Source: Tomitella fengzijianii
GTDB taxonomy: Bacteria; Actinomycetota; Actinomycetes; Mycobacteriales; Mycobacteriaceae
Reading direction: 5' to 3'
Assembly (NCBI RefSeq): GCF_007559025.1
Contig: NZ_CP041765.1
Span: 62,001 to 126,000, forward strand
Length of the DNA stretch: 64,000 nt
This document shows, piece by piece, positions 24,790-33,574 of the stretch. The notes beneath the pieces are model-generated. The model worked only from the letters and a program-made list of their open reading frames with translations, was not told where the DNA came from and did not search any database. Each line of letters begins with the position of its first letter. Within the stretch, counting starts at the first letter, position 1. Made by a program: the position numbers and the translations under genes.

Positions 24790-25644
24790 ATGACGCAATC
24801 CATCGACGGCGCCGATTCGCCCACCGCGGAGCAGCTGGCGGCCGAGGAGAAGGCCGCCGCGCGGCTGCTCGACGCACTCAACTCCCGCGTGGCCTGCAAC
24901 CCGGTGCGCGAGTTCATCGGCTCCACCGATCTGCCCGCCGCCTACCGGGTGCAGGAGCGCCTCACGCAGGGGCGGGTCGCCGGCGGGGCCAAGATCGTCG
25001 GCCGCAAGATCGGGCTCACCTCCAAGGCCGTGCAGGCGCAGATGGGCGTGGACCAGCCCGATTTCGGCGTCCTGTTCGACGACATGGACTACGCCCCCGG
25101 CCACATCGTGCCGATGGGCCACCTGCTCCAGCCCAAGGCGGAGGCCGAGGTCGCGTTCGTGCTGGCGAAGGACCTCGCCGACGGCGACTTGGACGCCGAA
25201 CAGATCCGCGGCGCCATCGACTACGGCATGCCCGCCATCGAGATCTGCGACAGCCGCATCGACGGGTGGGACATCCACTTCGGCGACACGGTGGCCGACA
25301 ACGCCTCCGCCGGCGTCTACGTGCTGGGCTCCGCGCGCAAGTCGCTCGACGAGTTCACCCCGGTGGAGGTCGGCATGAAAATGCTGATCAACGGCGAGGA
25401 GGTCTCCTCGGGCACCGGGGCCGACTGCCTGGGCGACCCGCTCAACGCCGTCGCGTGGCTGGCACGTGCGGCCCGCGACTTCGGCGAACCGCTGCGCGCC
25501 GGCCAGGTCATCCTCTCCGGGGCGCTCGGCCCGATGCGCCCCATCAGCCCCGGCGACGAGGTGGCCGTGGAGATCACCGGGCTCGGCAGCGTCACCGCCC
25601 GTTTCAGTGGAGGGGCGGAATCTTATGAAGGGAACGACAAGTGA
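24790..25644 (+). CDS. nbaH: 2-oxopent-4-enoate hydratase (2-hydroxypenta-2,4-dienoate hydratase)
   Basis: A 284-aa FAH-related hydratase. [66 protein letters not shown] and the C-terminal [14 protein letters not shown] are the MhpD-type hydratase motifs. It adds water to 2-oxopent-4-enoate to give 4-hydroxy-2-oxovalerate. No ribosome site is present; CATCAT 6 bases before ATG 24790 suggests a leaderless transcript. Its stop overlaps the next gene start (GTGA). It completes the pathway begun by the 4-oxalocrotonate decarboxylase encoded at 9436. Confidence 0.92.
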   Translation: MTQSIDGADSPTAEQLAAEEKAAARLLDALNSRVACNPVREFIGSTDLPAAYRVQERLTQGRVAGGAKIVGRKIGLTSKAVQAQMGVDQPDFGVLFDDMDYAPGHIVPMGHLLQPKAEAEVAFVLAKDLADGDLDAEQIRGAIDYGMPAIEICDSRIDGWDIHFGDTVADNASAGVYVLGSARKSLDEFTPVEVGMKMLINGEEVSSGTGADCLGDPLNAVAWLARAARDFGEPLRAGQVILSGALGPMRPISPGDEVAVEITGLGSVTARFSGGAESYEGNDK

Positions 25645-26621
25645 GTACTAAGACCAAAGTCGCGATCATCGGATCCGGCAATATCGGCACCGACCTGATG
25701 ATCAAGGTCATCAGGCACTCCAAGAACCTCGAAATGGGCGCGATGGTCGGCATCGACCCCGAGTCCGACGGCCTGGCCCGCGCTCAGCGCATGGGCGTGC
25801 CCACCACGCACGAGGGCGTCGACGGCCTGCTGAAGCTGCCGAACTTCGACGAGATCGAGATCGTCTTCGACGCGACCTCGGCCAAGGCGCACGTGCACAA
25901 CGCCGAGATCCTCCAGCCGCTGGGCAAGCGCATGATCGACCTGACGCCCGCCGCCATCGGCCCCTACGTGGTGCCTGCCGTGAACCTGGGCGAGAACCAG
26001 GACGCGCAGAACGTCAACATGGTCACCTGCGGCGGCCAGGCCACGATCCCCGTCGTCGCCGCCGTCTCCCGGGTGGCCCCCGTGGCCTACGCGGAGATCG
26101 TCGCGTCGATCGCGTCGAAGTCCGCGGGCCCCGGCACGCGCGCCAACATCGACGAGTTCACCGAGACCACCTCCGAGGCCATCGAGAAAGTCGGCGGCGC
26201 CCAGCGCGGCAAGGCCATCATCATCCTCAACCCGGCCGAGCCGCCGCTGATCATGCGCGACACGGTGTACTGCCTGGTCAAGGCCGATGATCCGACGATC
26301 CACGAGGAGATCAAGCTCTCGGTCGACAAGATGATCGACGAGGTCGCCTCCTACGTGCCCGGCTACCGGCTCAAGCAGAAGGTGCAGATCACCGAGATCG
26401 ACGAGAACCGCCCGGTGGATACGCTGCTGGACGACGACATCGCCGACGATGCCAAGCCCACCCACCAGGTGTCGGTGTTCCTCGAGGTCGAGGGCGCCGC
26501 GCACTACCTTCCGGCCTACGCCGGCAACCTCGACATCATGACGTCCGCGGGCCTGCAGGTGGCCGAGCGGATCGCGGCCGGCAAGACCATTCCGGCCGGC
26601 AGCCAGGCGCAGGAGGCATAA
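25641..26621 (+). CDS. nbaJ: Acetaldehyde dehydrogenase (acetylating)
   Basis: A 326-aa CoA-acylating aldehyde dehydrogenase of the BphJ/DmpF type. The NAD-binding [10 protein letters not shown] is at residues 11-20 and the catalytic cysteine is in [11 protein letters not shown] (C130). It converts the acetaldehyde made by the aldolase to acetyl-CoA, channelled inside a complex with it. GTG 25641 overlaps the hydratase stop and has AAGGGA 7 bases upstream. Order hydratase-dehydrogenase-aldolase is the classic lower meta-cleavage operon. Confidence 0.96.
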   Translation: MSTKTKVAIIGSGNIGTDLMIKVIRHSKNLEMGAMVGIDPESDGLARAQRMGVPTTHEGVDGLLKLPNFDEIEIVFDATSAKAHVHNAEILQPLGKRMIDLTPAAIGPYVVPAVNLGENQDAQNVNMVTCGGQATIPVVAAVSRVAPVAYAEIVASIASKSAGPGTRANIDEFTETTSEAIEKVGGAQRGKAIIILNPAEPPLIMRDTVYCLVKADDPTIHEEIKLSVDKMIDEVASYVPGYRLKQKVQITEIDENRPVDTLLDDDIADDAKPTHQVSVFLEVEGAAHYLPAYAGNLDIMTSAGLQVAERIAAGKTIPAGSQAQEA

Positions 26622-26625
26622 CAGC

Positions 26626-27654
26626 ATGAGCACCCCGATTTTCGTCCAGGACGTCACGCTGCGCGACGGCATGCACGCCGTGCGACACCAGATCAGCACC
26701 GACGACGTCAAGCGCATCGTCACCGCACTCGACAAGGCCGGCGTCGACGCCATCGAGGTGGCGCACGGCGACGGGCTCGCCGGCGGCTCCGTGAACTACG
26801 GGCCCGGCTCCAACACCGACTGGGAGTGGATCGCCGCCGCCGGTGAGGTCCTCGAGAACGCGCGTCTCACCACCTTGCTGCTGCCGGGCGTCGGCACTGT
26901 CGAAGAGCTCAAGAAGGCCTGGGACCTGGGCGTGCGCTCTGTGCGCATCGCCACCCACTGCACGGAGGCGGACGTCTCCGCGCAGCACATCGAGGCCGCC
27001 CGCGAGATCGGCATGGACGTGGCCGGCTTCCTGATGCTCAACCACATGGCCGAGCCTGCAGTGCTCGCCCAGCAGGCCAAGCTCATGGAGTCCTACGGCG
27101 CGCACTGCGTGTACATCACCGACTCGGGCGGGCGCCTGACGATGAACGGTGTGCGCGACCGCGTCCACGCCTACCGGGACGCGCTGAAGCCGGAGACCGA
27201 AATCGGCATCCACGCGCACGAGAACCTGTCGCTGTCCGTCGCCAACTCGGTGACCGCGGTGGAAGAGGGCGTCTTCCGCGTCGACGCCTCGCTCGCCGGG
27301 CACGGCGCGGGCGCCGGCAACTGCCCCCTCGAGGCGTTCATCGCGGTGGCCAACCTGTCCGACTTCGAGCACCGCTGCGACCTCAATGCGCTCGAGGACG
27401 CGGCCGACGACATCGTGCGACCCCTCCAGGACCGTCCGGTGCGTGTCGACCGGGAGACCCTCACCCTCGGGTACGCGGGCGTGTACTCGTCGTTCCTGCG
27501 CCACGCGGAGACGGCGGCCAAGCGCTACGACCTCGACGTCCGCGACATCCTCATGGAGTGCGGCAAGCGCAAGCTCGTCGGCGGCCAGGAGGACATGATC
27601 GTCGACATCGCACTCACCCTCGTCGCCGAGCGCGAGGAGGAAGGCGCGGCCTGA
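26626..27654 (+). CDS. nbaI: 4-hydroxy-2-oxovalerate aldolase
   Basis: A 342-aa class II (divalent metal) pyruvate aldolase of the HMG-CoA-lyase-like TIM barrel family. The opening [14 protein letters not shown] carries the catalytic Arg13 and metal Asp14. The metal HxH lies in [15 protein letters not shown], and the C-terminal communication domain has [12 protein letters not shown]. It splits 4-hydroxy-2-oxovalerate to pyruvate and acetaldehyde and forms a heterotetramer with the preceding dehydrogenase. It starts 4 bases after the dehydrogenase stop. A nested hairpin follows. Confidence 0.96.
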   Translation: MSTPIFVQDVTLRDGMHAVRHQISTDDVKRIVTALDKAGVDAIEVAHGDGLAGGSVNYGPGSNTDWEWIAAAGEVLENARLTTLLLPGVGTVEELKKAWDLGVRSVRIATHCTEADVSAQHIEAAREIGMDVAGFLMLNHMAEPAVLAQQAKLMESYGAHCVYITDSGGRLTMNGVRDRVHAYRDALKPETEIGIHAHENLSLSVANSVTAVEEGVFRVDASLAGHGAGAGNCPLEAFIAVANLSDFEHRCDLNALEDAADDIVRPLQDRPVRVDRETLTLGYAGVYSSFLRHAETAAKRYDLDVRDILMECGKRKLVGGQEDMIVDIALTLVAEREEEGAA

Positions 27655-27681
27655 GCGGCCGGCCACGGCGGTGACCTGATT

Positions 27682-27737
27682 GCGGCGCCGGCGCTTCCGA
27701 AGCGGGGTTCGCCCCGCGCCGGGGGTGCCGGCGCCGC
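27682..27737. terminator. Nested hairpin between convergent genes
   Basis: Outer arms GCGGCGCCGGC (27682-27692) and GCCGGCGCCGC (27727-27737) enclose a GCGGGG-TTCG-CCCCGC hairpin (27702-27717) with a stable UUCG-type loop. It lies between the aldolase and the convergent VOC gene and could end both transcripts. Confidence 0.6.
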
Positions 27738-27777
27738 CGCCGTCTGCGCGCCGGGACCGCGTGAGGCTCTGCGGGCC

Positions 27778-28227
27778 TCAGCCGAGTCGGACGGTGCCGT
27801 CGGTGTCGACGCGCCAGCCCGGGTTGTGCGCGATCTCCCACACGATGCCGCCCGGATCCTCGACATGCGCGTGGAAGACCCCGCCGAAGGCTCCGTCCTC
27901 GGGATCCGTGCGCACGGTCCCGCCCGCGCGGCGCATCGCGTCCACCACCGCGATCACCTGGTCCCTGCTGTCCACGTTGTGCGCCAGCGTCACGCCGCTC
28001 ACCCGTGCGCGGGTCGACGCGTCGCCGCCGGCGCGCGGAAGGTCCTCGTCGAACTTGCGGGCGTCGAACAGCCCGAGGACCTGGCCCGGCGAGCTCTGAA
28101 AGAAGATGATCTCGCCGGCCACGTCCAGCAGCGGCGTCCAGCCGAGGCCCTCGACGTAGAAGCGGCGCGCCGCGTCGAGGTTCTCCGTCGCGAAGGTGAT
28201 GAAGTCGATGCGGCGATCCACAGGCAC
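27778..28227 (-). CDS. VOC (glyoxalase/bleomycin-resistance fold) protein
   Basis: A 149-aa protein of the vicinal-oxygen-chelate fold. Two beta-alpha-beta-beta-beta modules show as [25 protein letters not shown] and [31 protein letters not shown], ending in [16 protein letters not shown]. The metal-ligand pattern is incomplete, so the activity is uncertain. GTG 28227 starts only 5 bases after the RibBA stop, so it is co-transcribed with the riboswitch-controlled ribBA gene; GTG 28221 is an alternative. A link to flavin metabolism is possible only by context. Confidence 0.78.
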   Translation of the reverse strand: MPVDRRIDFITFATENLDAARRFYVEGLGWTPLLDVAGEIIFFQSSPGQVLGLFDARKFDEDLPRAGGDASTRARVSGVTLAHNVDSRDQVIAVVDAMRRAGGTVRTDPEDGAFGGVFHAHVEDPGGIVWEIAHNPGWRVDTDGTVRLG

Positions 28228-28232
28228 GGAGG

Positions 28233-29546
28233 CTACGCGGTGGCGGCGGCCGTATCCGGGTTTCCACCGACGGCCGGGGCGACCTCGACGACGTCGATCC
28301 CATGTTTGGCCAGGATGTCTCTGCCGGTGCCCGACAGCACGGACTCGTCTGCCTCGCAGGTCAGCAGCCTGACCGAGCGGAAGCCGAGGTCGGCCAGCAT
28401 CTGCGCGGCGAGGTGCAGGTCCCCCGTGGTGGGGGCCGGCGGCGTGGCGGCCGCGGCGGACTCGTCCAGGGCCAACGAGCGCAGCGTGTGCACCAGCCCC
28501 TCGCCGTGCGCCCCGGCCTCGCGCAGGTAGACGACGACGCCGGTGTCGGCGGCCGATACCGCGTCCATCGCCGAACCCAGGTCATGCCCGCAGCCGCAAC
28601 GGGTGGATCCGAACACGTCGCCGGTCAGGCACTCGGAGTGGATGCGCACGGTGGCGGGGGCGGACGGGGGAGCGGCCTCGGCGGCGGCCGGCGCGCCCGG
28701 ACGGCCCGAGAGCAGCGCCACATGCTCGCGCCCGTCGACCGCCCCGGTGTATCCGACGGCGCGGAAAGTGCCGTGCGTGGTGGGGACATTGGCCACCGGG
28801 CCGCGCGTGACCAGCTGCTCGCGGGTGCGCCGCCACTCGGCGAGGTCGGCGATGGTGATCAGCGCCAGGCCGTGGGCGTCGGCGAATTCGCGCAGCTCGG
28901 GAGTGCGCGCCATCGTGGTGGGATCGTCCTCGCTGACGATCTCGCACACCACACCGACCGGGTTGAGCCCGGCGAGGCGCGTGAGGTCCACGGCAGCCTC
29001 GGTGTGGCCGGGGCGGCGGAGCACGCCGCCGTCGCGGGCACGCAGCGGGACCACGTGTCCGGGCCGGGAGAAGTCGGCCGCCACGGAGTCCGCGTCGGCG
29101 AGGGCGCGGATCGTGCGGGCGCGGTCGCGGGCGCTGATGCCGGTGCTGGTCCCGGTGCGCACGTCGACTGTGACGGTGTAGGCGGTGCCGTGCGGGTCCT
29201 CGTTGGACCGGTACATCGGCGGCAGGTCGAGCCTGTCGCAGTCGTCGCCGGTCATGGGCACGCAGAGGTATCCGGAGCTGTAGCGGACAGTGAAGGCGAC
29301 GAGTTCGGTGGTGGCCTTCTCCGCGGCGAAGATGATGTCGCCCTCGTTCTCGCGGTCCTCGTCGTCGATGACCACGACGGCCTTGCCCGCAGCGATGTCG
29401 CCGATGGCGCGGTCGATGCTGTCGAATCGGCGGTCGGCCGCGGGGGTACGCGAGTCGTCGATGGGATGCGACCGGCGGTCCTGCGCACTGTGTCCGACGA
29501 TCTGCGCGTCTCCGGTAAACATTTCCTCGCCCACTTTCTCGATCAC
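28233..29546 (-). CDS. RibBA-type protein: DHBP synthase with degenerate GTP cyclohydrolase II domain
   Basis: A 437-aa two-domain protein. The N-terminal half (about 45-250) is 3,4-dihydroxy-2-butanone-4-phosphate synthase, with [39 protein letters not shown] and [11 protein letters not shown], and looks intact. The C-terminal half resembles GTP cyclohydrolase II and keeps the zinc cysteines ([17 protein letters not shown]). However, the usual GRGIGL is AHGEGL, and the DTxEAN...D-x-R catalytic stretch is replaced by an Ala/Pro/Thr-rich segment. It probably supplies only the DHBP half of riboflavin synthesis, or has a regulatory role. The GTG start at 29546 has a weak ribosome site, so the start is uncertain. 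An FMN riboswitch lies upstream. Confidence 0.87.
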   Translation of the reverse strand: MIEKVGEEMFTGDAQIVGHSAQDRRSHPIDDSRTPAADRRFDSIDRAIGDIAAGKAVVVIDDEDRENEGDIIFAAEKATTELVAFTVRYSSGYLCVPMTGDDCDRLDLPPMYRSNEDPHGTAYTVTVDVRTGTSTGISARDRARTIRALADADSVAADFSRPGHVVPLRARDGGVLRRPGHTEAAVDLTRLAGLNPVGVVCEIVSEDDPTTMARTPELREFADAHGLALITIADLAEWRRTREQLVTRGPVANVPTTHGTFRAVGYTGAVDGREHVALLSGRPGAPAAAEAAPPSAPATVRIHSECLTGDVFGSTRCGCGHDLGSAMDAVSAADTGVVVYLREAGAHGEGLVHTLRSLALDESAAAATPPAPTTGDLHLAAQMLADLGFRSVRLLTCEADESVLSGTGRDILAKHGIDVVEVAPAVGGNPDTAAATA

Positions 29547-29599
29547 TGCGGTGATCTCAGGGCGGTGGCCGACGATAGGCGAAAACCCCGTCGGTGGCG

Positions 29600-29775
29600 T
29601 TCTCTCTCATCCGGACTGTGACCGTCGGCTCCGGAATCGCACCGGAATCTGCTCGTCCCCTCGCGCGGATCACTCCGTTCGAGGGCGCTCGCGGGCTCGA
29701 TGCCGACACCTGGTGGCGACCAGTGTGCTCGACGTCATTACCGCCGGTGGGGAATTGCACCCCGCCCCGAGAACT
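29600..29775 (-). promoter_or_regulatory. FMN riboswitch (RFN element)
   Basis: Read on the minus strand, the stretch shows all main RFN signatures in order: TCGGGGCGGGGTGCAATTCC and CCACCGGCGGTAAT at the 5' side, GAGCCCGCGAGCG in the middle, then GATTCCGGTGCGATTCCGG, AGCCGACGGTCACAGTCCGG and ATGAGAGAGAA. It ends about 55 bases before the ribBA start; the short space that remains would hold the expression platform. FMN binding should switch off the ribBA-VOC transcript, by terminator formation or by hiding the start region. Confidence 0.93.
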
Positions 29776-29937
29776 TCCGGTTCCGACGTTACCACCCGGT
29801 GCAGTGCTGCTGTCGTGCGTGTTTCCCGCCCGGTGGAACCCGGCCGCGTCGCGGCGTTATGCGGCGCCCCGCGCGGATCGGTCCGCCGGGCGGGGTGCAG
29901 GGACGCTCGTGGAGGGGGGACTGTGGCCCCGACCTCA

Positions 29938-29956
29938 TGAGGTTAGGCTGGGCTAA
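29938..29956 (+). promoter_or_regulatory. IdeR/DtxR-type iron box
   Basis: TGAGGTTAGGCTGGGCTAA matches the 19-bp DtxR/IdeR consensus TTAGGTTAGGCTAACCTAA at 15 positions and has a GTTAG-N6-CTAAC dyad. It lies about 50 bp before the siderophore-interacting protein gene. Iron-bound IdeR would repress that gene. Confidence 0.65.
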
Positions 29957-30006
29957 CAGCCGAGGATCGATGGCGGCCGTGTGTCGTCTGAACCCAGGGA
30001 GAGCCG

Positions 30007-30831
30007 ATGGCGCGCGAGAACATGAGGGCCCGGGGCATCAAGCCCGCCGACACGGAGCTGCTGACGCTGGAGGTGCTGGGCTCGGAGCGGCTGTCGACGT
30101 CGTTCAGCCGGGTGACCCTGGGCGGCGGGGACGTCGGCAGGTTCCGTTACGCGGGCTTCGACCAGTGGTTCCGGCTGTTCATCCCGGTGGCCGAGGACTC
30201 GCTGTCGCGGCTGCCGGCGAAGCTCGACACCCTCGCCTACATGCGCTACCTGACCATTTCGAAGACGACGCGGCCGGTCCTGCGCAACTACAGCGTCAGC
30301 GGCTTCCGCGCCGACGGGCCGCGCGGACCCGAGCTGGACGTGGATTTCGTGCTGCACGGCCAGGACGCGCCCGGTTCGGCGGGGCACGCCGCGGCGTGGT
30401 CGCTTACCTGCGGCCCCGGGGACGCGGTGGCCGTCTATGACGAGGGCGTCGGATTCAACCCGGATCCGTCGCTGCGCAGCGTGATCCTCGCCGCCGACGA
30501 GTCCGGCCTGCCTGCCTTGGGCGGGGTGCTGTCCTCGCTGGACCCCGATATGCGCGGTACGGCCTTCGTCGAGGTGCCCGATGCCGACGACCGCCGCGAA
30601 CTGGAGCACCCCGAGGGCATCGACGTGCGATGGATCGTGCGCGAACCTGGTGCGGCGCCGGGAGAATCGGTTCTCGCGGCGGCGTGCGCCACGGCCGTCC
30701 CGCCCGAGCGGTTCTACGGATGGGTTGTCGGTGAGCAGAGCTTGGCGTCGGGCCTGCGCCGGCACTGGGTGCGCGGCGGCGTGTCGAAGAACGACATCAT
30801 GTTCTGCGGTTACTGGCGCAGCCGGCACTGA
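30007..30831 (+). CDS. Siderophore-interacting protein (FAD-dependent ferric-siderophore reductase)
   Basis: A 274-aa SIP-family flavoprotein. The FAD motif is RNYSVSGFR near residue 98. The NAD(P)H-binding lobe has VILAADESGLPALGGVL, and the C-terminal WVVGEQSLASGLRRHWV and MFCGYWRSRH are family signatures. It releases iron from imported siderophores by reduction in the cytosol. AGGGAGA precedes the ATG. It carries an IdeR-like box, and its 3' end overlaps that of the convergent glycosylase gene by 35 bases. No siderophore importer is adjacent. Confidence 0.92.
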   Translation: MARENMRARGIKPADTELLTLEVLGSERLSTSFSRVTLGGGDVGRFRYAGFDQWFRLFIPVAEDSLSRLPAKLDTLAYMRYLTISKTTRPVLRNYSVSGFRADGPRGPELDVDFVLHGQDAPGSAGHAAAWSLTCGPGDAVAVYDEGVGFNPDPSLRSVILAADESGLPALGGVLSSLDPDMRGTAFVEVPDADDRRELEHPEGIDVRWIVREPGAAPGESVLAAACATAVPPERFYGWVVGEQSLASGLRRHWVRGGVSKNDIMFCGYWRSRH

Positions 30832-31456
30832 TCTCGGCTTCGCCACCGGCCGGTCGCACGCCGTCGACAGTGCACCTGATGCCGCGGCGGTGGCAGTCGG
30901 CCAGGTGGGTGTCGATGATCCCCGTCGCCTCCATCAGCGCGTGACACGAGGTGGGGCCGACGAAGCGGAACCCCCGCGCGCGGAGATCCTTCGCCATCGC
31001 CTCGGATGCGGCGCTGCGTGTGGGAACCTCCTCCGCCGTGCGCGGGGCGCCGGCGTCCGGCCCCCGATAGCCCCACAACAGCGCATCGATGCCCTGCCCG
31101 TCCCGAAGCTGCTGCACGGCACGGGCGTTGCCGATGGCGGCGTCGATCTTCGCGCGGTTGCGGACGATGGTGGAATCCGCCAGCAGTCGCTGCACGTCGT
31201 CGGCGTCGAACGCGGCGACTCGGTCGACGTCGAAGCCGGCGAACGCGTCCCGGAATGCGGGCCGCTTGCGGAGGATGGTCAGCCACGACAGTCCGGCCTG
31301 GAAAGACTCGAGGCAGATCCGCTCGAACAGCGCCTGCTCGCCGTGGACGGGCACGCCCCACTCGGTGTCGTGGTAGTCCGTGTTGAGCGGATCGGTTATG
31401 GCCCAAGGGCACCGGGCCACGCCGTCGTCGCCGACGACCGCAGTCGTTCCCGCCAT
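30797..31456 (-). CDS. tag: DNA-3-methyladenine glycosylase I
   Basis: A 219-aa glycosylase. RCPWAITDPLNTDYHDTEWGVPV with FERICLESFQAGLSWLTILRKR is the TagI N-terminal core; the zinc ligands are expected to be Cys16 and His29 with the His/Cys of HLADCHRRG near the C-terminus. It removes 3-methyladenine from alkylated DNA. GGAGG lies 7 bases before the ATG, which overlaps the stop of the preceding alkylguanine transferase (TGATG). It is the last gene of an alkylation-repair operon. Confidence 0.95.
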   Translation of the reverse strand: MAGTTAVVGDDGVARCPWAITDPLNTDYHDTEWGVPVHGEQALFERICLESFQAGLSWLTILRKRPAFRDAFAGFDVDRVAAFDADDVQRLLADSTIVRNRAKIDAAIGNARAVQQLRDGQGIDALLWGYRGPDAGAPRTAEEVPTRSAASEAMAKDLRARGFRFVGPTSCHALMEATGIIDTHLADCHRRGIRCTVDGVRPAGGEAEISAGCASNRRT

Positions 31457-32259
31457 CACGCTTCCTCCAATCCGCCATGTGCAGCACCTGTGCGACGCGT
31501 CGACATGGCTGCTGGCGCGGAGGTCCCGCGCGCCGGGGGCTCGGGCGCCGCGGTCCCCGTCGGCCGGCGGGCGGCCTCGAGGTCCAGCAAGTACTTCTTG
31601 GCCGCCGGACCGGCGATATACCCGCCGAGGGAGCCGTCGCTGCGCGTGACGCGGTGGCAGGGGAGCAGGATCGGGAGCGGATTGCGTGAGCATGCGGTAC
31701 CCACCGCGCGTGCCGCCCCCGAGCTGCCCGCGGCCTGAGCGATTTGTGCATAGCCGGCGGTGGCGCCGCGGGGAATCTGCGGGAGGTGCTCGAGCACTGC
31801 GCGCTGGAAGCCGTGCGCCAGCCGCAGGTCCACCGGAACTGTGAACGCGGCGCGGACGCCCCGGAAGTACTCGTCGATCTCGGTTGCGACGTCGTCGAGC
31901 CGCCACGGCATGCGGAGCACCCGCGGCGAGACCCGTGTGGCCAGGTCGTCGAGGACGGCGTCGTGTCCCTGGACACCGAACGCGACCCGGACGACCCCCG
32001 ACGGAGTCGCGGCGATCAGCAGCTCACCGAGCGGCGAATCCATCGTGCGGTAGGCGACGTCGATCAGTCCCTCGCGGTCCGCGCCGGACAGGATGCGCGT
32101 GAACAGTTCCTCGACCAGCGAATGTTCGCCGACGGGGGCGGCCGCCCGCAGGAGGGCGAGCGTGTCCACCGGATCGGTGCGGCGGGCGTCGCGCGGGTGC
32201 CCGGCCGCGGCCTCCCGGCCACGGGGGCCGGAAGGCGTCGGTTTCGTCGTGGAGTTCAT
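31456..32259 (-). CDS. Methylated-DNA-[protein]-cysteine S-methyltransferase with N-terminal extension
   Basis: A 267-aa suicide DNA repair protein. The active-site PCHRV places the acceptor cysteine at 201, with FQRAVLEHLPQIPRGATAGYAQIA as the DNA-binding helix-turn-helix and an N-terminal ribonuclease-like domain from about residue 67. The first 65 residues are extra compared with Ogt-type proteins, with a helical DTLALLRAAAPVGEHSLVEE segment. A 38-residue Pro/Ala-rich tail follows the core. GGAGGAG lies 7 bases upstream, and its ATG overlaps the ECF sigma stop (ATGA), a position normally held by an anti-sigma factor. A sensor role is therefore conceivable. Confidence 0.9.
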   Translation of the reverse strand: MNSTTKPTPSGPRGREAAAGHPRDARRTDPVDTLALLRAAAPVGEHSLVEELFTRILSGADREGLIDVAYRTMDSPLGELLIAATPSGVVRVAFGVQGHDAVLDDLATRVSPRVLRMPWRLDDVATEIDEYFRGVRAAFTVPVDLRLAHGFQRAVLEHLPQIPRGATAGYAQIAQAAGSSGAARAVGTACSRNPLPILLPCHRVTRSDGSLGGYIAGPAAKKYLLDLEAARRPTGTAAPEPPARGTSAPAAMSTRRTGAAHGGLEEA

Positions 32260-32918
32260 TGCGTGGCTCCTCCGGTTGAGTGGTGGGCGCGGCGGCCGGC
32301 GGCCGCGGTCCGGCGCGGCGGCAGCGGCGGGGCGCGCTCGGGCGACGGCGCGACATCCGCCGCGTCGTCGCGGAATGCGCCGGGCGGTGGAGCGGTGCCG
32401 GTGGGCTCGGCCAAGGCTCTGCGCAGCGCCGCGATGCCATCGGCCCCGGCGCGGCGTGCGGCCGCCGCCGAGTTCCCGATGATCCGCGCGGCGTCGGCAT
32501 ACGGCATCCCGACCAGGTGGTGGTAGACCACCGCCTGACGCTGCACCAGGGGCAGTCTGCCCAGCGCGTGCCAGAGTGGTGCGAATTCGTCGGCGGCGCC
32601 GGGGATTCCGACGTCGCTGCGAACGGGCGGGAGTTCCGCCACCGGCTCGGGGTTGCGGCCACGGGAGCGGAGCATGTCGATGCATTTGCGCTGCGCGATG
32701 GTGACGAGCCAGGCCTCGACGCTGCGGCCGGGCGGCATCTCCGGGTACGCACGAAGCGCGGCGAGGAAGGTCTCCGACCAGGCGTCATCCGCGTCCACCG
32801 GGCCGACGAGCGCCCGGCATACCCGCAGGACGGAAACGCCGTGAACCTCGACGACCCGCTGGAACGGAACGCGGGCGTCCGCGGCGGCGCTGCGGGGCGG
32901 CGTGCGATGGCGGGTCAT
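32256..32918 (-). CDS. ECF-type RNA polymerase sigma factor
   Basis: A 220-aa sigma-70-family factor. Region 2 is seen in DDAWSETFLAALRAYPE and EAWLVTIAQRKCIDMLRSRGR. Region 4 is in LGRLPLVQRQAVVYHHLVGMPYADAARIIGNSAAAARRAGADGI. The tail of about 50 residues is rich in Pro, Ala and Arg. ATG 32918 has no ribosome site, and CATACT 6 bases ahead suggests a leaderless message; GTG 32924 is an alternative. It is translationally coupled to an alkylguanine transferase and through it to tag, so it probably controls an alkylation-damage response including this operon. No classical anti-sigma gene is present. Confidence 0.85.
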   Translation of the reverse strand: MTRHRTPPRSAAADARVPFQRVVEVHGVSVLRVCRALVGPVDADDAWSETFLAALRAYPEMPPGRSVEAWLVTIAQRKCIDMLRSRGRNPEPVAELPPVRSDVGIPGAADEFAPLWHALGRLPLVQRQAVVYHHLVGMPYADAARIIGNSAAAARRAGADGIAALRRALAEPTGTAPPPGAFRDDAADVAPSPERAPPLPPRRTAAAGRRAHHSTGGATQ

Positions 32919-33019
32919 GGTCACAGTATGTATACGTCCGGCGGGGCCAGAATGTGAGGTCGCCGCCGACCAGCCAGGTCAAGGCTGTTTTACGTGGTTC
33001 TCCACAGGACTGCGCACCG

Positions 33020-33511
33020 CTAGAACAGCGCGTCCTGGCCGCCGCCCGCCTCGAGCCGCAGGAGGAATTCCTTGCGCTCGAGGCCGCCGCCGTACCCGAC
33101 GAGGCGCCCGTCGCTCCCGATCACCCGGTGGCAGGGCACGACGATGCTGAGCGGATTGCGCCCGTTCGCCGCGGCGACCGCGCGCACCGCCGACGGCCTG
33201 CCCAGTTGCCCGGCCAGCTCCGCGTAGGAGCACGTCCGCCCGTACGGGATGGCGCGCAGCAGCTCCCACACAGCCAACTGGAAGGCGGTCCCGCGGGGTG
33301 CGAGGGGCAGCGTGAACCGATCCCGTTCGCGCGCGAAATACTCGCGGATCTGCGTCGTCGCCTCGGCGAACCCGTGGTCCACGCGCTCTCCGAGGGCGTC
33401 GGCGGCCGGCGGGTGACGGCGGGTCCGCATGTACAGCCCGCACAGTGCGCCGTCGTCGCCGATCAGCGTGAGCGGGCCGATCGGCGAGTCGATCACGGTA
33501 TGGGTGCGCAC
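33020..33511 (-). CDS. ogt: Methylated-DNA-[protein]-cysteine S-methyltransferase (Ogt type)
   Basis: A 163-aa standard-length O6-alkylguanine-DNA alkyltransferase. It shows [44 protein letters not shown] (recognition helix) and the acceptor cysteine C127 in VVPCHRV, followed by [17 protein letters not shown]. It is distinct from the longer homologue at 31456. GTG 33511 has no clear ribosome site. It lies 101 bp upstream of the sigma factor on the same strand, so the locus could be expressed together, although that gap may hold the sigma promoter. Confidence 0.94.
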   Translation of the reverse strand: MRTHTVIDSPIGPLTLIGDDGALCGLYMRTRRHPPAADALGERVDHGFAEATTQIREYFARERDRFTLPLAPRGTAFQLAVWELLRAIPYGRTCSYAELAGQLGRPSAVRAVAAANGRNPLSIVVPCHRVIGSDGRLVGYGGGLERKEFLLRLEAGGGQDALF

Positions 33512-33574
33512 GGTTGCCGAGGTTACGCGGGTCCGGTTCCGTCGGCGCGCAGTGCGGAGGCGGGCTTCAGGAGG

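Noticed and set aside
29594-29956. Plus-strand frame of about 120 codons upstream of the SIP gene.
   Set aside because: It is antisense to the FMN riboswitch, which explains the conserved sequence; no family resemblance.
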